Of a stretch of DNA of 64,000 bases, positions 29,928 to 40,272 are shown piece by piece (position 1 is the first letter of the stretch; every line of letters starts with the position of its first letter). The notes beneath the pieces were generated by a model that was given only the letters and a program-made list of their open reading frames with translations, ran no database searches and was not told where the DNA came from. This stretch comes from Methanomicrobiales archaeon HGW-Methanomicrobiales-2 (GTDB lineage: Archaea > Halobacteriota > Methanomicrobia > Methanomicrobiales > Methanoculleaceae). The translations under genes were made by a program, and so were the position numbers. The DNA is taken from NCBI GenBank assembly GCA_002839645.1, contig PGYL01000002.1:1-64000 (forward strand), written 5' to 3'.

Positions 29928-31313
29928 TTACCCCTGGGCCTTCTTCCGGTACTTCGGGTGATACTTCTGGATAAGTTCGCGGTCGATACGCACGAGCTGC
30001 TCTTCGGGCAGCGTCGCGAGGAGGTCCCAGCCGAGGTCGAGCGTCTCCTCGATCGACCGGTCCTCGTACAGGCCCTGCCTGACGAACCGGTCCTCGAAGA
30101 GATCGGCGAACTCGAGGAACATCCGGTCGCGCTCCGAGAGCGCGTCCTTGCCGACGATGGCCACAAGACCACGGAGATCGTTACCCTCCGCGTATGCCGC
30201 GTAGAGCTGGTCCGAGACCTTCTTGTGGTCTTCGCGGGTGTGCCCCTTCCCGATACCGAGGTTCATCAGACGGGAGAGCGAGGGCAGCACATTGATCGGG
30301 GCGTAAATGCCCTTCCGGTGCAGCTCACGGTTGACCACGATCTGTCCTTCGGTAATGTAGCCGGTCAGGTCCGGGATCGGGTGGGTGATATCGTCACCCG
30401 GCATCGTCAGGATCGGGATCTGGGTCACCGAGCCCTTGACACCCTTGATGATACCGGCACGCTCGTAGATACTCGCAAGGTCCGTGTACATGTATCCCGG
30501 GTAGCCACGCCGTCCGGGCACTTCTTCACGGGCCGCGCCGATCTGACGGAGCGCCTCACAGTAGTTGGTCATATCCGTCAGGATGACCAGCACGTGGTAG
30601 CCGAGGTCGAACGCCAGGTACTCCGCCGTTGTGAGCGCGAGACGCGGCGTGATGATCCGCTCGACAGCCGGGTCGTCTGCAAGGTTCAAGAAGACGACCG
30701 CCCGCTCGAGGGCGCCGGTCTTCTCGAAGTCGGCCATGAAGTAGTTGGCCTCTTCACGGGTGATACCCATGGCCGCAAAGACCACGGCGAACTCTTCCGT
30801 CGATCCGGGCACCTTTGCCTGCCGCGCGATCTGAAGCGCCACATCGTTGTGGGGCAGACCGGAAGCCGAGAAGATCGGAAGTTTCTGACCCCGGACGAGG
30901 GTGTTTGTCCCGTCGATTGTCGAGATACCTGTCTGGATGAAGTCCGCAGGGGGCGCCCGGGCGTAGGGGTTGATGGCCGCACCGGTTGTCTCGAGCCGCT
31001 TTTCGGGCACGATCTCCGGGCCGCCGTCGATCGGCTTACCGCCGCCGGAGAGGATACGACCGAGCATATCCCTCCCCACCGGCATCTTGATCGTCTCGCC
31101 GGTGAAGCGGATGCCCGAGTCCCTGCCGATGCCTGCGGTGGTCTCGAAGACCTGGACGACGACGATCTCATCGCTCGTATCCAGGACCTGGCCGCGCTTG
31201 ACTGTGCCGTCGGCGGTCACGATGTTGACCAGCTCGCTGTAGCCTACCGGCTCTGTCTTCTCGACAAAGACCAGGGGCCCTGCAATCTGTGCAATCGTTC
31301 TGTACTCCTTCAT
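29928..31313 (-). CDS. atpB: A-type ATP synthase subunit B (non-catalytic)
   Basis: Regulatory subunit that alternates with A in the A1 head. 461 residues; it lacks a GKT P-loop, having [15 protein letters not shown] where the catalytic subunit has Walker A, as expected. Typical stretches include PTDFIQTG-like [24 protein letters not shown] and [17 protein letters not shown] 31313 follows the atpA stop; GTG 31319, which overlaps it, is possible. Confidence 0.97.
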   Translation of the reverse strand: MKEYRTIAQIAGPLVFVEKTEPVGYSELVNIVTADGTVKRGQVLDTSDEIVVVQVFETTAGIGRDSGIRFTGETIKMPVGRDMLGRILSGGGKPIDGGPEIVPEKRLETTGAAINPYARAPPADFIQTGISTIDGTNTLVRGQKLPIFSASGLPHNDVALQIARQAKVPGSTEEFAVVFAAMGITREEANYFMADFEKTGALERAVVFLNLADDPAVERIITPRLALTTAEYLAFDLGYHVLVILTDMTNYCEALRQIGAAREEVPGRRGYPGYMYTDLASIYERAGIIKGVKGSVTQIPILTMPGDDITHPIPDLTGYITEGQIVVNRELHRKGIYAPINVLPSLSRLMNLGIGKGHTREDHKKVSDQLYAAYAEGNDLRGLVAIVGKDALSERDRMFLEFADLFEDRFVRQGLYEDRSIEETLDLGWDLLATLPEEQLVRIDRELIQKYHPKYRKKAQG

Positions 31314-31315
31314 GA

Positions 31316-33070
31316 TCACGCCGCCCTCATCGCATCAAATTCAGCTTCCATATCCTTCAGGATCTTGGCGAGCATGGGCTCGTAATCCCTGGTGAACTTG
31401 ATCTGCGGAAGCTCGTTTTTGCTCTTTATGGTGACAACCTGCTGCGGGGTCGCTCCCCCGAGTTGGGCAGTACGGGCGAGATCGGCGTAGTGCTTGATCG
31501 CCTTCATCATGTCGTACTGCTTGGACATCGAGCAGTAGGTGTCCACCGCGTCGTAGGCGTTCTGTTGCAGGAAGATCTCACGGATCATCCTGGCCACCTC
31601 GATGGTGATCTGCTCCTCGTCGGGCAGGGCATCGGAGCCGACCAGCTGGACGATCTCCTGGAGTTCGGCTTCCTTCTGGAGGACGCCCATTGCCCAGGAC
31701 CGGAGAGGGTTCCACTCAGGCGAGACTTCGCGGTCGTACCACTCGTTGAGCGAGTCGAGGTACAGTGAGTAGGAGTTCAGCCAGTTGATGGCCGGGAAAT
31801 GCCGGCGCTGGGAGAGCTTCGCGTCCAGTGCCCAGAAGACCTTGACGATACGCAGGGTGTTCTGGGTGACCGGCTCGGAGAAGTCGCCACCAGGCGGGGA
31901 TACCGCGCCGATGACCGAGACCGAACCGCTCGCGTCGTTTAACGTGATGACGCGACCTGCCCGCTCGTAGAACTCCGAGAGGCGTGCCGCAAGGTATGCG
32001 GGGTACCCCTCTTCGCCGGGCATCTCCTCAAGACGGCTCGAGATCTCACGCATCGCCTCAGCCCACCGGGAGGTGGAGTCGGCCATCAGGGAGACATCGT
32101 AGCCCATGTCACGGAAGTACTCGGCGATCGTGATGCCCGTATACACGGACGCTTCACGGGCTGCGACGGGCATGTTCGAGGTATTCGCGATCAGCACCGT
32201 CCGCTCCATCAGCGGCCGGCCGGTCTTGGGGTCCTCCAGTTCCGGGAACTCAGTCAGAACCTCGGTCATCTCGTTGCCGCGCTCGCCGCAGCCAATGTAG
32301 ACGACGATCTCGGCATCGGACCACTTCGCAAGCTGCTGCTGGGTGACCGTCTTGCCGCTCCCGAACGGTCCGGGGATGGCCGCCGTTCCGCCCTTGGCGA
32401 TGGGGAAGAGGCCGTCCAGAATCCGCTGACCGGTGATCAGCGGGATGTCCGGGTTCAGTTTCTGTTTCACGGGACGGGGCACACGGACCGGCCAGCGCTG
32501 GAGCATCGCGATCTCGGTGCCGTCCTCGAAGGTGCAGATGGTCTCGTCCACCGTGAAATTGCCGCCCGCGATCTTCTTGATCTTGCCGCCCTTTGACCGG
32601 GGCGGGACCATGACCTTATGGACGATGTTCGTCTCCTGGACCGTGCCGAGGATATCGCCGGCCTTGACGACGTCGCCCGCCTTCATGACGGGTACAAACT
32701 CCCACTTCTTCTCGTGGGAGAGACCGGGGGCCGAGACGCCGCGCTCGATGAAGTTGCCCATCTTGTCCACGAGCACCTCGAGCGGCCGCTGGATCCCGTC
32801 GTAGATACTGGTCAGCAGGCCGGGCCCGAGCTCCACTGCGAGCGACAGGCCGGTATTGCTGACCGGCTCACCGGGCCTGATGCCGGCGGTATCTTCATAG
32901 ACCTGGATGATGGTGTTATCACCCTGGATCTTGATGACCTCCCCCATCAGTTCCTCATTGCCGACCTTCACCACGTCGTACATGTGTGCGCTGAGACCAA
33001 CAGCAGTGACGACCGGCCCTGAAATCCTTTTCAGGGCTCCCTGAGCCCCGTTCTCTTTCTCTTTCTTCAT
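31316..33070 (-). CDS. atpA: A-type ATP synthase subunit A (catalytic)
   Basis: Catalytic subunit of the A1 head. Walker [13 protein letters not shown] at about residue 234, followed by [13 protein letters not shown] (catalytic Glu) and [16 protein letters not shown], all conserved. 584 residues is the normal intein-free length; vacuolar-type A subunits are a known intein site but none is present. ATG 33070 overlaps the atpF stop (ATGA), indicating coupling. Confidence 0.98.
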   Translation of the reverse strand: MKKEKENGAQGALKRISGPVVTAVGLSAHMYDVVKVGNEELMGEVIKIQGDNTIIQVYEDTAGIRPGEPVSNTGLSLAVELGPGLLTSIYDGIQRPLEVLVDKMGNFIERGVSAPGLSHEKKWEFVPVMKAGDVVKAGDILGTVQETNIVHKVMVPPRSKGGKIKKIAGGNFTVDETICTFEDGTEIAMLQRWPVRVPRPVKQKLNPDIPLITGQRILDGLFPIAKGGTAAIPGPFGSGKTVTQQQLAKWSDAEIVVYIGCGERGNEMTEVLTEFPELEDPKTGRPLMERTVLIANTSNMPVAAREASVYTGITIAEYFRDMGYDVSLMADSTSRWAEAMREISSRLEEMPGEEGYPAYLAARLSEFYERAGRVITLNDASGSVSVIGAVSPPGGDFSEPVTQNTLRIVKVFWALDAKLSQRRHFPAINWLNSYSLYLDSLNEWYDREVSPEWNPLRSWAMGVLQKEAELQEIVQLVGSDALPDEEQITIEVARMIREIFLQQNAYDAVDTYCSMSKQYDMMKAIKHYADLARTAQLGGATPQQVVTIKSKNELPQIKFTRDYEPMLAKILKDMEAEFDAMRAA

Positions 33071-33372
33071 TGCTTCCACAGATCAACACCCACCGATCTC
33101 TTGATTCTCTCTCTCATCGACAGGCCGCCCTCTTCTCCGCCAATAGCGATCACCGTCGGCTTAACGGAGTTCTCGAGGGTGGTGCGAAGCCGGAGGGGGA
33201 TCCGCTCCATGTCGCTGCCCTTCAGCACGAGAATGCCGACGTCCCTGTCCTGGAGCACCTGATTGATGTGTTCGACCAGCCGCTCGTCGGTCTCGGCCGC
33301 GTAGGTCTTTCTGACGCCCGCGAGCCTGAAACCGAGGATGAATTCACCGGTACCGACAATTGCGATCTCCAT
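33067..33372 (-). CDS. atpF: A-type ATP synthase subunit F
   Basis: Small Rossmann-like central-stalk subunit, 101 residues, starting [20 protein letters not shown] and continuing with a Val/Leu/Ile strand and helix pattern ([11 protein letters not shown]). It couples the D subunit to the head. It sits in the standard order between atpC and atpA, with 1-4 base junctions on both sides. Confidence 0.93.
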   Translation of the reverse strand: MEIAIVGTGEFILGFRLAGVRKTYAAETDERLVEHINQVLQDRDVGILVLKGSDMERIPLRLRTTLENSVKPTVIAIGGEEGGLSMRERIKRSVGVDLWKQ

Positions 33373-33373
33373 T

Positions 33374-34429
33374 CTACATCACCAGGTAGCCCTGTAATCG
33401 CTCACCGGGGAGGCCGGCTTCCTTACCCCGGGCGAGGGCGCGAAGGTTCGCGACCTCGTACTTCTTCTCCTCCAGGTAGACTACGATGGGAAGGATCGAG
33501 AACGGATACCGTTTCGACATCCGCACCATCTGGTCCAGCTGAACCCGGGTCAGCGCAACCTCGACCTCATGGAGGGCACTCTTGCCCCGGATAGCCTCGA
33601 GCGTGTTTAAGAGCGGGGTCGTCCTCACCTGCCTCTTTAAGGCGTCGATGAACTCGTCCCGGTCCTCAAGCGCTGAGAGCCGCTGCAGTTCCTCCACCGA
33701 GAACGAGCCGCCGGGGATCATCAGTTCCCGCACGTCCTCACGGACGTGCCCGGCTTGAAGGCGGAAGAGGTTCTGGATGTTCCGGGTATCGATCTCGAGC
33801 TCGATGTACTTCAGGAATATATTCCCGCCCTTGATGCCTTCCGTGGCATCGGCGATGAGTCGTGCGTAGTAGCCCTTGTAGAGTTCGTTCTCCAGGTGGG
33901 CAAACGACCCGGTCTCCATCGCGCGGGGGAGTTCCTTCTCGAGGACGGGGTAGAACCGCTCGCCCTTGAGTGCCTCGACGACCCGCTCCGGTGACTCTTC
34001 AGTGAGAAGACGGTCGAGAGCGACTTTGTCCAGCCTGCCGGCCGGGATCAGAACTTCCTTGAGCTTGCCGGGCTGCACACCCTGCAGTTTACCGCGCAGG
34101 ATAGTGACGACGTTCTGAATATCCCACCGGCGCAGGTAACTGGCGGTGAAATACTTCAGTTCCCCGGGCACAAGATCCAGGATGCTCTGATACTCCTTGG
34201 CGAGGTTCCAGTTCAAAGCCTCCTCGACGAGGTTGATCCCGGAGAAGGAGGTGCCGAGTTCATCGATCTCGGGCCGATAGTTGGTCTCGCCGATGAACCG
34301 GGTGATCTCAGGCAGGCTCATATTCAGCATCCGGAGATAATCTTCTCGCGGTATCAGCATTGAACGCCGTACCCGCATGCGGGTGCAGGCGTAGATGTAG
34401 GTTGCTGGTCCGCTACTTATCCCTGCCAT
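33374..34429 (-). CDS. atpC: A-type ATP synthase subunit C
   Basis: Funnel-shaped d/AC39-type subunit that sits on the membrane rotor ring and holds the central stalk; 351 residues, mainly helical. [15 protein letters not shown] at the start and [10 protein letters not shown] and [14 protein letters not shown] further on are characteristic. ATG 34429 has GAGGAGG 9 bases upstream; an in-frame upstream start is rejected because it lacks a ribosome site. Confidence 0.95.
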   Translation of the reverse strand: MAGISSGPATYIYACTRMRVRRSMLIPREDYLRMLNMSLPEITRFIGETNYRPEIDELGTSFSGINLVEEALNWNLAKEYQSILDLVPGELKYFTASYLRRWDIQNVVTILRGKLQGVQPGKLKEVLIPAGRLDKVALDRLLTEESPERVVEALKGERFYPVLEKELPRAMETGSFAHLENELYKGYYARLIADATEGIKGGNIFLKYIELEIDTRNIQNLFRLQAGHVREDVRELMIPGGSFSVEELQRLSALEDRDEFIDALKRQVRTTPLLNTLEAIRGKSALHEVEVALTRVQLDQMVRMSKRYPFSILPIVVYLEEKKYEVANLRALARGKEAGLPGERLQGYLVM

Positions 34430-34442
34430 GTATGAAACCTCC

Positions 34443-35021
34443 TCATGCAAACAAGATGTCTGAAGCATCCTTCAGGCCGGATTCCCAGACTTCACCCAGG
34501 AATGTGCCGTAGCTGTAGTCGATCTGCAGCGCGCCGTCGTTGCTCTCGACGATGACGCCACCGGGAATGTCAACCGGGTCGCCCACGGTGTAGCCCGAGA
34601 GAGTCTTTAGACGGGAGAGGATCTCTTCGACAACCGGGATGTCTCGCTTGTTTGTATGCACGACACCCTTCTTGATCTCCTTTGCCGCTCTCTTTAACAG
34701 GTCTGTGAGCGCCTTCTCCTGGAACTCAGCAGGCAGATCACCGACAGCAGCGAGCGAGGCCGAATAGACCTGATCGAGGAGCATCTTCTGGGCATTCAGG
34801 ACCTGTCGTTTGACGACGAGGTTCGCTGCGGAGACTTCCTGGTTGGTGATGTGGGTGGCCGCACGGCCCGCCTCTTCATCAGCCGAGGCTTTGAGCTCGG
34901 CGGCGCGGGCCTGTGCGTCCTTCAGGATCTCTTCGACTTCGGCACGGGTCTCTGCCCGGACCGCCTCGACCTCCCTTCGCCCTTTCTCCCGGATCTCGTT
35001 GACAACTGCTTCGAGTCCCAT
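34443..35021 (-). CDS. atpE: A-type ATP synthase subunit E
   Basis: Peripheral stalk subunit, 192 residues. The N-terminal 100 residues are a charged Ala/Glu/Lys/Arg-rich coiled coil, which pairs with subunit H; the C-terminal globular domain ends with GGVIVESNDGALQIDYSYGT, a family hallmark that contacts the head. GGAG lies 8 bases before the ATG. Confidence 0.94.
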   Translation of the reverse strand: MGLEAVVNEIREKGRREVEAVRAETRAEVEEILKDAQARAAELKASADEEAGRAATHITNQEVSAANLVVKRQVLNAQKMLLDQVYSASLAAVGDLPAEFQEKALTDLLKRAAKEIKKGVVHTNKRDIPVVEEILSRLKTLSGYTVGDPVDIPGGVIVESNDGALQIDYSYGTFLGEVWESGLKDASDILFA

Positions 35022-35032
35022 GGTTCACTCCA

Positions 35033-35281
35033 TCAGAACAGAAGCAGCAGTGCAACCACAAGACCGAAGATAACGATGGTTTCGGGGATAACCGTGAGCA
35101 GCAGTGCCAGACCGAACATATCACGGTTCTCTGCCGTCGCTCCGACGGCCGCGGAACCGATGCCCATCTCTGCGACACCCGCACCGATGCCGGTCAGACC
35201 TACTGCGAGGCCTGCACCGAGTGCTTTCATTCCCAACTGCGATGCCTGTGCGATTTCAAGAGTTGTGCCAACATCTACCAT
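35033..35281 (-). CDS. atpK: A-type ATP synthase subunit K (proteolipid c ring)
   Basis: 82-residue, two-helix proteolipid (single hairpin) that forms the ion-translocating ring. Helix 1 (about 18-46) is very Gly/Ala-rich; helix 2 carries the ion-binding Glu in TVIPETIVIFG near residue 67. A Pro before and Thr after the Glu resemble Na-binding rings of some methanogens, but ion specificity cannot be settled from sequence alone. GGAG sits 8 bases before ATG. Confidence 0.95.
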   Translation of the reverse strand: MVDVGTTLEIAQASQLGMKALGAGLAVGLTGIGAGVAEMGIGSAAVGATAENRDMFGLALLLTVIPETIVIFGLVVALLLLF

Positions 35282-35285
35282 TTTA

Positions 35286-37229
35286 TTACTCCTCCGTAAA
35301 CTTCGATTTCATACCGAATGGATTGTACTTTTTGCCTCCACCTTTGTAGAACTTGGTGAAGAACTCAACATAGTGAAGACGAATCGAATGCAGACCGCCG
35401 CCGAGGAGGCCGAGTGCCGTGTTCAGCACGTGCCCCACCAGGAGGACGAGAATGCCGACGATGATGATGATCACGCCGACCGGGGTGATCGCTTCAAGCT
35501 GGGGCTGTATCATCATGCCGATCGCGATGAAATTGATCACCATCGCGATTGCGACCGAGGATAAGCCCACCGCCACAAGACGGGCGTAAGACAATACGTG
35601 ACTGATGATCGTCGGAAGTTCGACGATCTCAAGCGGGTTCTCCTGCGCGATCCCGATTATGCCTGCCACCGCAAGGACGACACCCACCGCAACGGCAACA
35701 GGGAAACCTGTCAGGTCGGGCATCATCGGGATGGCGTAGAACGACCAGATCAGGATGAGGATACCCCACATCGTTCCGAGCCATCCGGCGTTGGCGATTG
35801 CCGCCTTCGTCGCGTGTCTCCCGTGGTAGAGTCTCCGTGCGTTGACTATCCCAAGGATGCGCCCGAGCGTGATATGCAGGATACCGATCCAGATCGCGAC
35901 GATCATGAGTTCGGCTACCTGGGGGCCGTGACCGCCCGCTTCTCCTCCGATGTTGAGATGCCGGGAGAAGATCAGCGCCGGCCACGGGAGCGCGAATCCG
36001 AAAAACTCACTGTAGATAATCCCGAAGATGATGCTTGAGATGCTTGCGTAACTGAGCACCTTGAGGAGCATTCTCCCCTCGTCACCCTTCAGGAACTTCC
36101 GCAGCCCGAGGCTCAGGGCGAGCAGGACTGCTCCATAACCCACGTCTCCGAGGATCATGCCAAAGAAGATGGGAAACACGATGGCTACCATCAGCGTCGG
36201 GTCGATCTCGGAGTACCGCGGCCGCGCGTAGATATCCATGAGCATCTGCGTCGGCGAAGCGAACGACGGGTTCTCGTACTCCACCGGGACTCTGGTGTCG
36301 TCGTCGACTTCCAGTTCCTCGATGTAGATCCTGCCGTTGGTTGCTTTCTCCAGTGCTTCCCGGATCCTGTCCGCGCGATCGCCAGGCACCCATCCTTCGG
36401 TAATGAAGGTCTCCTCCGTGGTAGCAAACCGCAATGGGGCTTCCGCCCGCTCTACGTCAGCCGTGAGTAGTTCATCACATGCTACCAGGAAGTCGGTGTG
36501 CCTCTCCCGGATCCCCGCGATCTTCTGATTGACCGCGGCGATCTCGCCGTTGATCTGCTGGGCTTCGCCGTTATGAGCCCTCAGGCGGTCCGCCGGAGCC
36601 CCGGTCTCTTCCGGGACGGGGATCGCCTGAAACCCGGCGTCGAGAAGAGTCCGCTCGACCTGTTCGCGGTGCTCGTTCTGCACCACGACAACGATCATGT
36701 TGCCGGCTACCTTGTCGGAAAAGTATTTCTCATGAGGGACGTCGATAGCGACGTCGTGCATGACATGTCCGGTAAAGACAGCAAACCGCGCATACCCGCG
36801 GTAGAGTTCCAGATCTAGAGGGATCGCAGCAAACGGTTCAAGTTCTCTTGCCCGCTGCTCGTGCTCTTTCTGCCGCGTCTCCAGTCTCGAGCGCGAACCG
36901 ATGAGATCTTCCGCCTCCTTCTGGATGGCCGGAAGATCCGTCCGGATCATCTCCCTGACCTTCGATGCGGGGAGTTTTCCTCTGACTTCTACGTTGTCCG
37001 GGTCTATCCCGCACGCATTTTCGATTGCCCTGACCTTGATGAGCGCCGAGGCTGCATCGCTCGCCCCGGGAAGCGGGTGACCGATCGACAGCGCTTCAGG
37101 AGCTTCGCTCTCTGCCACGAAATCTTCGATGTGGTAGATATTGTGGCGATAGAGTTCACTGATGATGGTGTCGATCTCACCCTTCGGGGCCGCGATGAGC
37201 AGCCGGCGCATCCGTTCAGGCCTTAACAT
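35286..37229 (-). CDS. atpI: A-type ATP synthase subunit I (membrane a-type)
   Basis: 647 residues: an N-terminal cytoplasmic stalk of about 340 residues with coiled coils, then seven to eight membrane helices that form the stator half-channels. The conserved Arg region near the end lies in ISHVLSYARLVAVGLSSVAIAM, where the Arg of LSYARL is essential for ion transfer. ATG 37229 was chosen because of GGAG upstream; the frame is open further upstream. It overlaps atpH by 14 bases. Confidence 0.96.
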   Translation of the reverse strand: MLRPERMRRLLIAAPKGEIDTIISELYRHNIYHIEDFVAESEAPEALSIGHPLPGASDAASALIKVRAIENACGIDPDNVEVRGKLPASKVREMIRTDLPAIQKEAEDLIGSRSRLETRQKEHEQRARELEPFAAIPLDLELYRGYARFAVFTGHVMHDVAIDVPHEKYFSDKVAGNMIVVVVQNEHREQVERTLLDAGFQAIPVPEETGAPADRLRAHNGEAQQINGEIAAVNQKIAGIRERHTDFLVACDELLTADVERAEAPLRFATTEETFITEGWVPGDRADRIREALEKATNGRIYIEELEVDDDTRVPVEYENPSFASPTQMLMDIYARPRYSEIDPTLMVAIVFPIFFGMILGDVGYGAVLLALSLGLRKFLKGDEGRMLLKVLSYASISSIIFGIIYSEFFGFALPWPALIFSRHLNIGGEAGGHGPQVAELMIVAIWIGILHITLGRILGIVNARRLYHGRHATKAAIANAGWLGTMWGILILIWSFYAIPMMPDLTGFPVAVAVGVVLAVAGIIGIAQENPLEIVELPTIISHVLSYARLVAVGLSSVAIAMVINFIAIGMMIQPQLEAITPVGVIIIIVGILVLLVGHVLNTALGLLGGGLHSIRLHYVEFFTKFYKGGGKKYNPFGMKSKFTEE

Positions 37230-37545
37230 GCAGCTGCTCCTTAAATCGTGTAACAATAAAGTCTACAGCTTTTGCAAGGTTCTTGTTCCCCGTTGCTTTC
37301 AACGCCTCTGCGCGCGCTTCACCCTCCCTGACAATCTCTGCATATCTGTTCTGCGCCTGGGCTCGTGCGTCTGCAAGGCGCTGATTCCTGTACTCCCCGG
37401 CATCCTTCTGTGCCTTAAGGACCAGGCTCTCAGCCTCCAGCTCGGCATCCGAGAGGCTCTTCTTCCTCTCAGCCTGCGCATCACGGATCATCGCCTGATA
37501 CTCTTCTTCAGTTTCCCTGATGCTTTTCAGGACATCGGTCTTCAT
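37216..37545 (-). CDS. atpH: A-type ATP synthase subunit H
   Basis: 109-residue peripheral-stalk subunit, an extended charged helix (Glu/Lys/Ala/Arg-rich) that pairs with E as a right-handed coiled coil. It is the first gene of the synthase operon, preceded by GGAGGG and a TATA-like box. The TTG just before ATG 37545 is less likely. Confidence 0.88.
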   Translation of the reverse strand: MKTDVLKSIRETEEEYQAMIRDAQAERKKSLSDAELEAESLVLKAQKDAGEYRNQRLADARAQAQNRYAEIVREGEARAEALKATGNKNLAKAVDFIVTRFKEQLHVKA

Positions 37546-37588
37546 CAAACCCTCCTTCTCACGGCGTATGAATATTTGATGAAATTGA

Positions 37589-37602
37589 GCATATATTTAT
37601 TG
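37589..37602 (-). promoter_or_regulatory. TATA-like box of the ATP synthase operon
   Basis: CAATAAATATATGC on the minus strand, 44-57 bases before atpH and overlapping the end of the preceding unknown gene; it probably gives the synthase operon its own promoter. Confidence 0.6.
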
Positions 37603-38133
37603 TTGTTTGTCCGCTGAGGAATTTTCCGTTTCCAGATGCTCCACTACCACCCCGAAAGGCAGCTGTTTGATGGCAACACCTCCGGAGATCCCGGCAAGCG
37701 AAAGCCCCGATAACTCCGCCGATGAGCAAAGCAAGTGCTGCTCGGGATGGGTTCCCCGCCGGATATCGCAGGCGAGGAGGATCTCCGGGGCGACCGAGAC
37801 GACCATCGATAGCCGTTTCGTCCCCGGATGATCTTTTCCGAGGACGACGAGCGGGATGTGGTATCGCCGAACCAGCTCGAGCATCATGCGTGCCTGCTCA
37901 ACCGGGCCGCCTTCCGGCATGGAAACGACGACCAGATCGTCGGGGTCGACTGCGAGGCAGTACTCTTCGTCCGGGGTCTCGATGCAGAGGGGAAACCGGG
38001 AACCGGCCTTCCCCACGAGCAGAAAAGAGCGTTCTCCCTGGATGAGGAGGAGCTCGCTGCCGAGGGGTACGGTCTCCACACCCGGCCCGGCAGAGGAACC
38101 CCCGGAGGAGCTGCTTTCAGACTTCTTCGACAT
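37597..38133 (-). CDS. Unknown protein upstream of the ATP synthase operon
   Basis: 178 residues. A Ser/Gly-rich N-terminal tail (about residues 2-20) precedes a domain of alternating strands and helices (LLLIQGERSFLLVG; LVVVSMPEGGPVEQARMM; HIPLVVLGKDHPG) and an acidic C-terminus. No catalytic motif or membrane helix is seen and I do not recognise the family. ATG 38133 lies inside the end of the zinc-ribbon gene (17-base overlap in a different frame), so the two are probably coupled. Its position directly before atpH suggests, but does not prove, a link to energy metabolism. Confidence 0.6.
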   Translation of the reverse strand: MSKKSESSSSGGSSAGPGVETVPLGSELLLIQGERSFLLVGKAGSRFPLCIETPDEEYCLAVDPDDLVVVSMPEGGPVEQARMMLELVRRYHIPLVVLGKDHPGTKRLSMVVSVAPEILLACDIRRGTHPEQHLLCSSAELSGLSLAGISGGVAIKQLPFGVVVEHLETENSSADKQQ

Positions 38134-38272
38134 CTTCCGACTGGCAGCTTGGACACATGGGCCGCTTTCCAACGCCCTTGAAGCGCTCGCCACACTCCTT
38201 GCAGCGGTAATTCGTGCCCTTCACCCGATCGTCATCGAACTCGATATCCACAGGTCCACCGACTGTACACAT
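38117..38272 (-). CDS. Small zinc-ribbon protein
   Basis: 51 residues, too short for routine ORF calling, starting MCTVGGPVDIEFDDDRVKG. Two CxxC knuckles, CKEC and CPSC, separated by 16 residues (ERFKGVGKRPM between them) form a rubredoxin-like zinc ribbon. GGTGAT about 8 bases upstream serves as ribosome site. Such stand-alone ribbons often bind nucleic acid or act as adaptors. It is followed by an overlapping unknown gene and then the ATP synthase operon. High confidence that it is coding; the role is unknown. Confidence 0.75.
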   Translation of the reverse strand: MCTVGGPVDIEFDDDRVKGTNYRCKECGERFKGVGKRPMCPSCQSEDVEEV

Positions 38273-38343
38273 CTGGCATCACCAGGAGAGAGGTGGGAGG
38301 CAGAGAATATAAAACCCTATCGCGGCAGCCCCGAGGGGCAGGC

Positions 38344-40272
38344 CTATAGAAAGACCGTGAAGATCGCGAACGCAATGAGGACCATCATGGCCGCGTGTTT
38401 GACTCCCGCCCGGAGCGACCCTTCCCCCATCTCCCCGGCGATCAGGCCCGAGAAGAGTGCCTGGATGAGGCATGCGTGGAAGAGGAGACGCTCGAACGTC
38501 GCGATGGAGGTGTTCCCGAACGCGATCCCGCCGGGCATGCTGCCGGAAGCGAGCGTATCGACTCCGGCCAGCGCGGAAAGGAACTGGGCGTCGATGACGG
38601 CCACGACGAAGATGAAGACGATGAAGACCAGATAGACGATGGCGGTGTAGATGAACATCTCGGCCTGCCTCTCCCGCTTGAGAGTCTCCGAGATCGCTGC
38701 ATCCCGGGCCGCGATGTTCAGGACCACGCCAATATCCCCGGTCATCCGGCTCGCCGTCGTGATCAGGGTGACCGCCCGGGCGATGGTGGGGGTGCGTATC
38801 CGCTCCTCGAACCTGACGAGAGCGTCCTGGACACTCGCGCCCCATTCGATGTCGCGTTTGATCTTCCGGATCTCGTAGGTCAGCACCCCGAGGTCCGCCT
38901 TCACGATGATCGTGATCGCCTGCGCGAGCGTCAGGCCCACCTGGTTTATCCCCGAGAGGCGGTTGAGGAACTCAGGGATGCCCGCCTCGAGCCCCATCAC
39001 CTTCGTCCGCCAGACCTGGTAACAGATACCGAATGGGAGAAGGACGATCAGCAGCGCCACGATCAGGTGGTCGTCGAGGACGTCGATCAGCACCTCGACA
39101 TCGGGGTAGGCCGGGGTCGCGAGGACAGCGAGGAGGATATAGGCAAGCGCGACCGGCACCGCCACAAAGAACGTCCGGTTCGGCTCGATGAGGAACGCCT
39201 GGAAGGGGTGGCGCAGGAACGACCGAAGGTTCCGGATCCGGTCGTAGTGCGCGAGCTGCCGGACGAGCGGTTCTTCGCCGGTCCGCTCTTCGACCCGGGC
39301 GTCGCCGAACTCATGGAGCCATCGCATCCCGGTATACCGCTCGATCCCCTCGGTCTTGATCGAGATCGCGTCGACGAAGAGAATGAAGAAGAGCGAGCCG
39401 ACCGGGATAAGGAGGTAGATGATGACCGAGAGCTGCATGACGGACGTACTGCTCACAAACCCCATGACAACCATGACGATGATGATGAAGAGCGGGCCGG
39501 CGACGAAGAGTGTCACGTAGGCTTCGGCTACCAGCTGAAGCGTGGAGAGGAAGGTCTTCTGCTCGAACCGGGCCTCCTCCTGATAGGTGCGCACCCGGGT
39601 TTCAAGAAAGGCGAGCATATCTCCTCCGCTCTCGACGACAGAGATGAGGTCCTGCACGAACTCCTGCAGTTTCTCCGACGGGGTCGTCTCCTGCAGGTGC
39701 CGGAGCGCCGTGATCACGTCATAGCCGAAGTAGTCGGCGTCCCTCACGACTCGCCGGAACTCGTGGGCAACTTCACCGTAGACCGACGAACTTCCACTGA
39801 TCGCCCGGAAGACCCCCAGCATCTCCGCCCCGCCCTGGCGCATGGCATACATGTAGGCGACGGCGTGGTGGAGCAGGAGGTTGATCCGGGTCGTCCGATT
39901 TTTCTTCGCCAGGGACGGGTAGCGCAGGAAGAAGTTGTAAGCCGTATAGGCGGCGAGGACGAAGACGAGCACGCTCACGGCGATCTGCAGGGTGTCTGTC
40001 GGCACGAACACCGGCAGGCGAATGGAGAAGACGTTGTAGATCCCGACGCTCACCTGCGGGAGAACGGGAAGGTGCATCGCAAGGAACGCTGCAATAGCCC
40101 AGAGCGTGCCGAAGAGCCCGGAGACGAGGAACGTCCGCAGGAGGTAGCGGTCGAGGGTCACTCCCATATTCGCCGCAACAAGGTCTTCGCGGAGACCCCG
40201 GTAGCGTACAGGATCGCGCTTCACCCACCGGCGGGCGAGGTGGCGGATCTTCGTGCAGCCGGGCAGCATCAC
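38344..40272 (-). CDS. Type IV filament platform membrane protein (FlaJ/TadC/GspF-like)
   Basis: 642-residue integral membrane protein of the type II secretion F / archaellum J family, the platform on which pilin-like subunits are assembled. Membrane clusters lie at about 48-115, 240-290, 370-420 and near the C-terminus, with two cytoplasmic domains between them containing ALRHLQETTPSEKLQEFVQD and GLTLAQAITIIVK, the T2SF repeats. Two T2SF copies, as in archaeal FlaJ/TadC proteins, explain the length. It overlaps the ATPase gene by 4 bases. No pilin genes are adjacent. Confidence 0.88.
   Translation of the reverse strand: MMLPGCTKIRHLARRWVKRDPVRYRGLREDLVAANMGVTLDRYLLRTFLVSGLFGTLWAIAAFLAMHLPVLPQVSVGIYNVFSIRLPVFVPTDTLQIAVSVLVFVLAAYTAYNFFLRYPSLAKKNRTTRINLLLHHAVAYMYAMRQGGAEMLGVFRAISGSSSVYGEVAHEFRRVVRDADYFGYDVITALRHLQETTPSEKLQEFVQDLISVVESGGDMLAFLETRVRTYQEEARFEQKTFLSTLQLVAEAYVTLFVAGPLFIIIVMVVMGFVSSTSVMQLSVIIYLLIPVGSLFFILFVDAISIKTEGIERYTGMRWLHEFGDARVEERTGEEPLVRQLAHYDRIRNLRSFLRHPFQAFLIEPNRTFFVAVPVALAYILLAVLATPAYPDVEVLIDVLDDHLIVALLIVLLPFGICYQVWRTKVMGLEAGIPEFLNRLSGINQVGLTLAQAITIIVKADLGVLTYEIRKIKRDIEWGASVQDALVRFEERIRTPTIARAVTLITTASRMTGDIGVVLNIAARDAAISETLKRERQAEMFIYTAIVYLVFIVFIFVVAVIDAQFLSALAGVDTLASGSMPGGIAFGNTSIATFERLLFHACLIQALFSGLIAGEMGEGSLRAGVKHAAMMVLIAFAIFTVFL

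Noticed and set aside
29958-31385. Long plus-strand open frame opposite atpB
   Set aside because: Antisense shadow of a conserved gene; no ribosome site or family motif.
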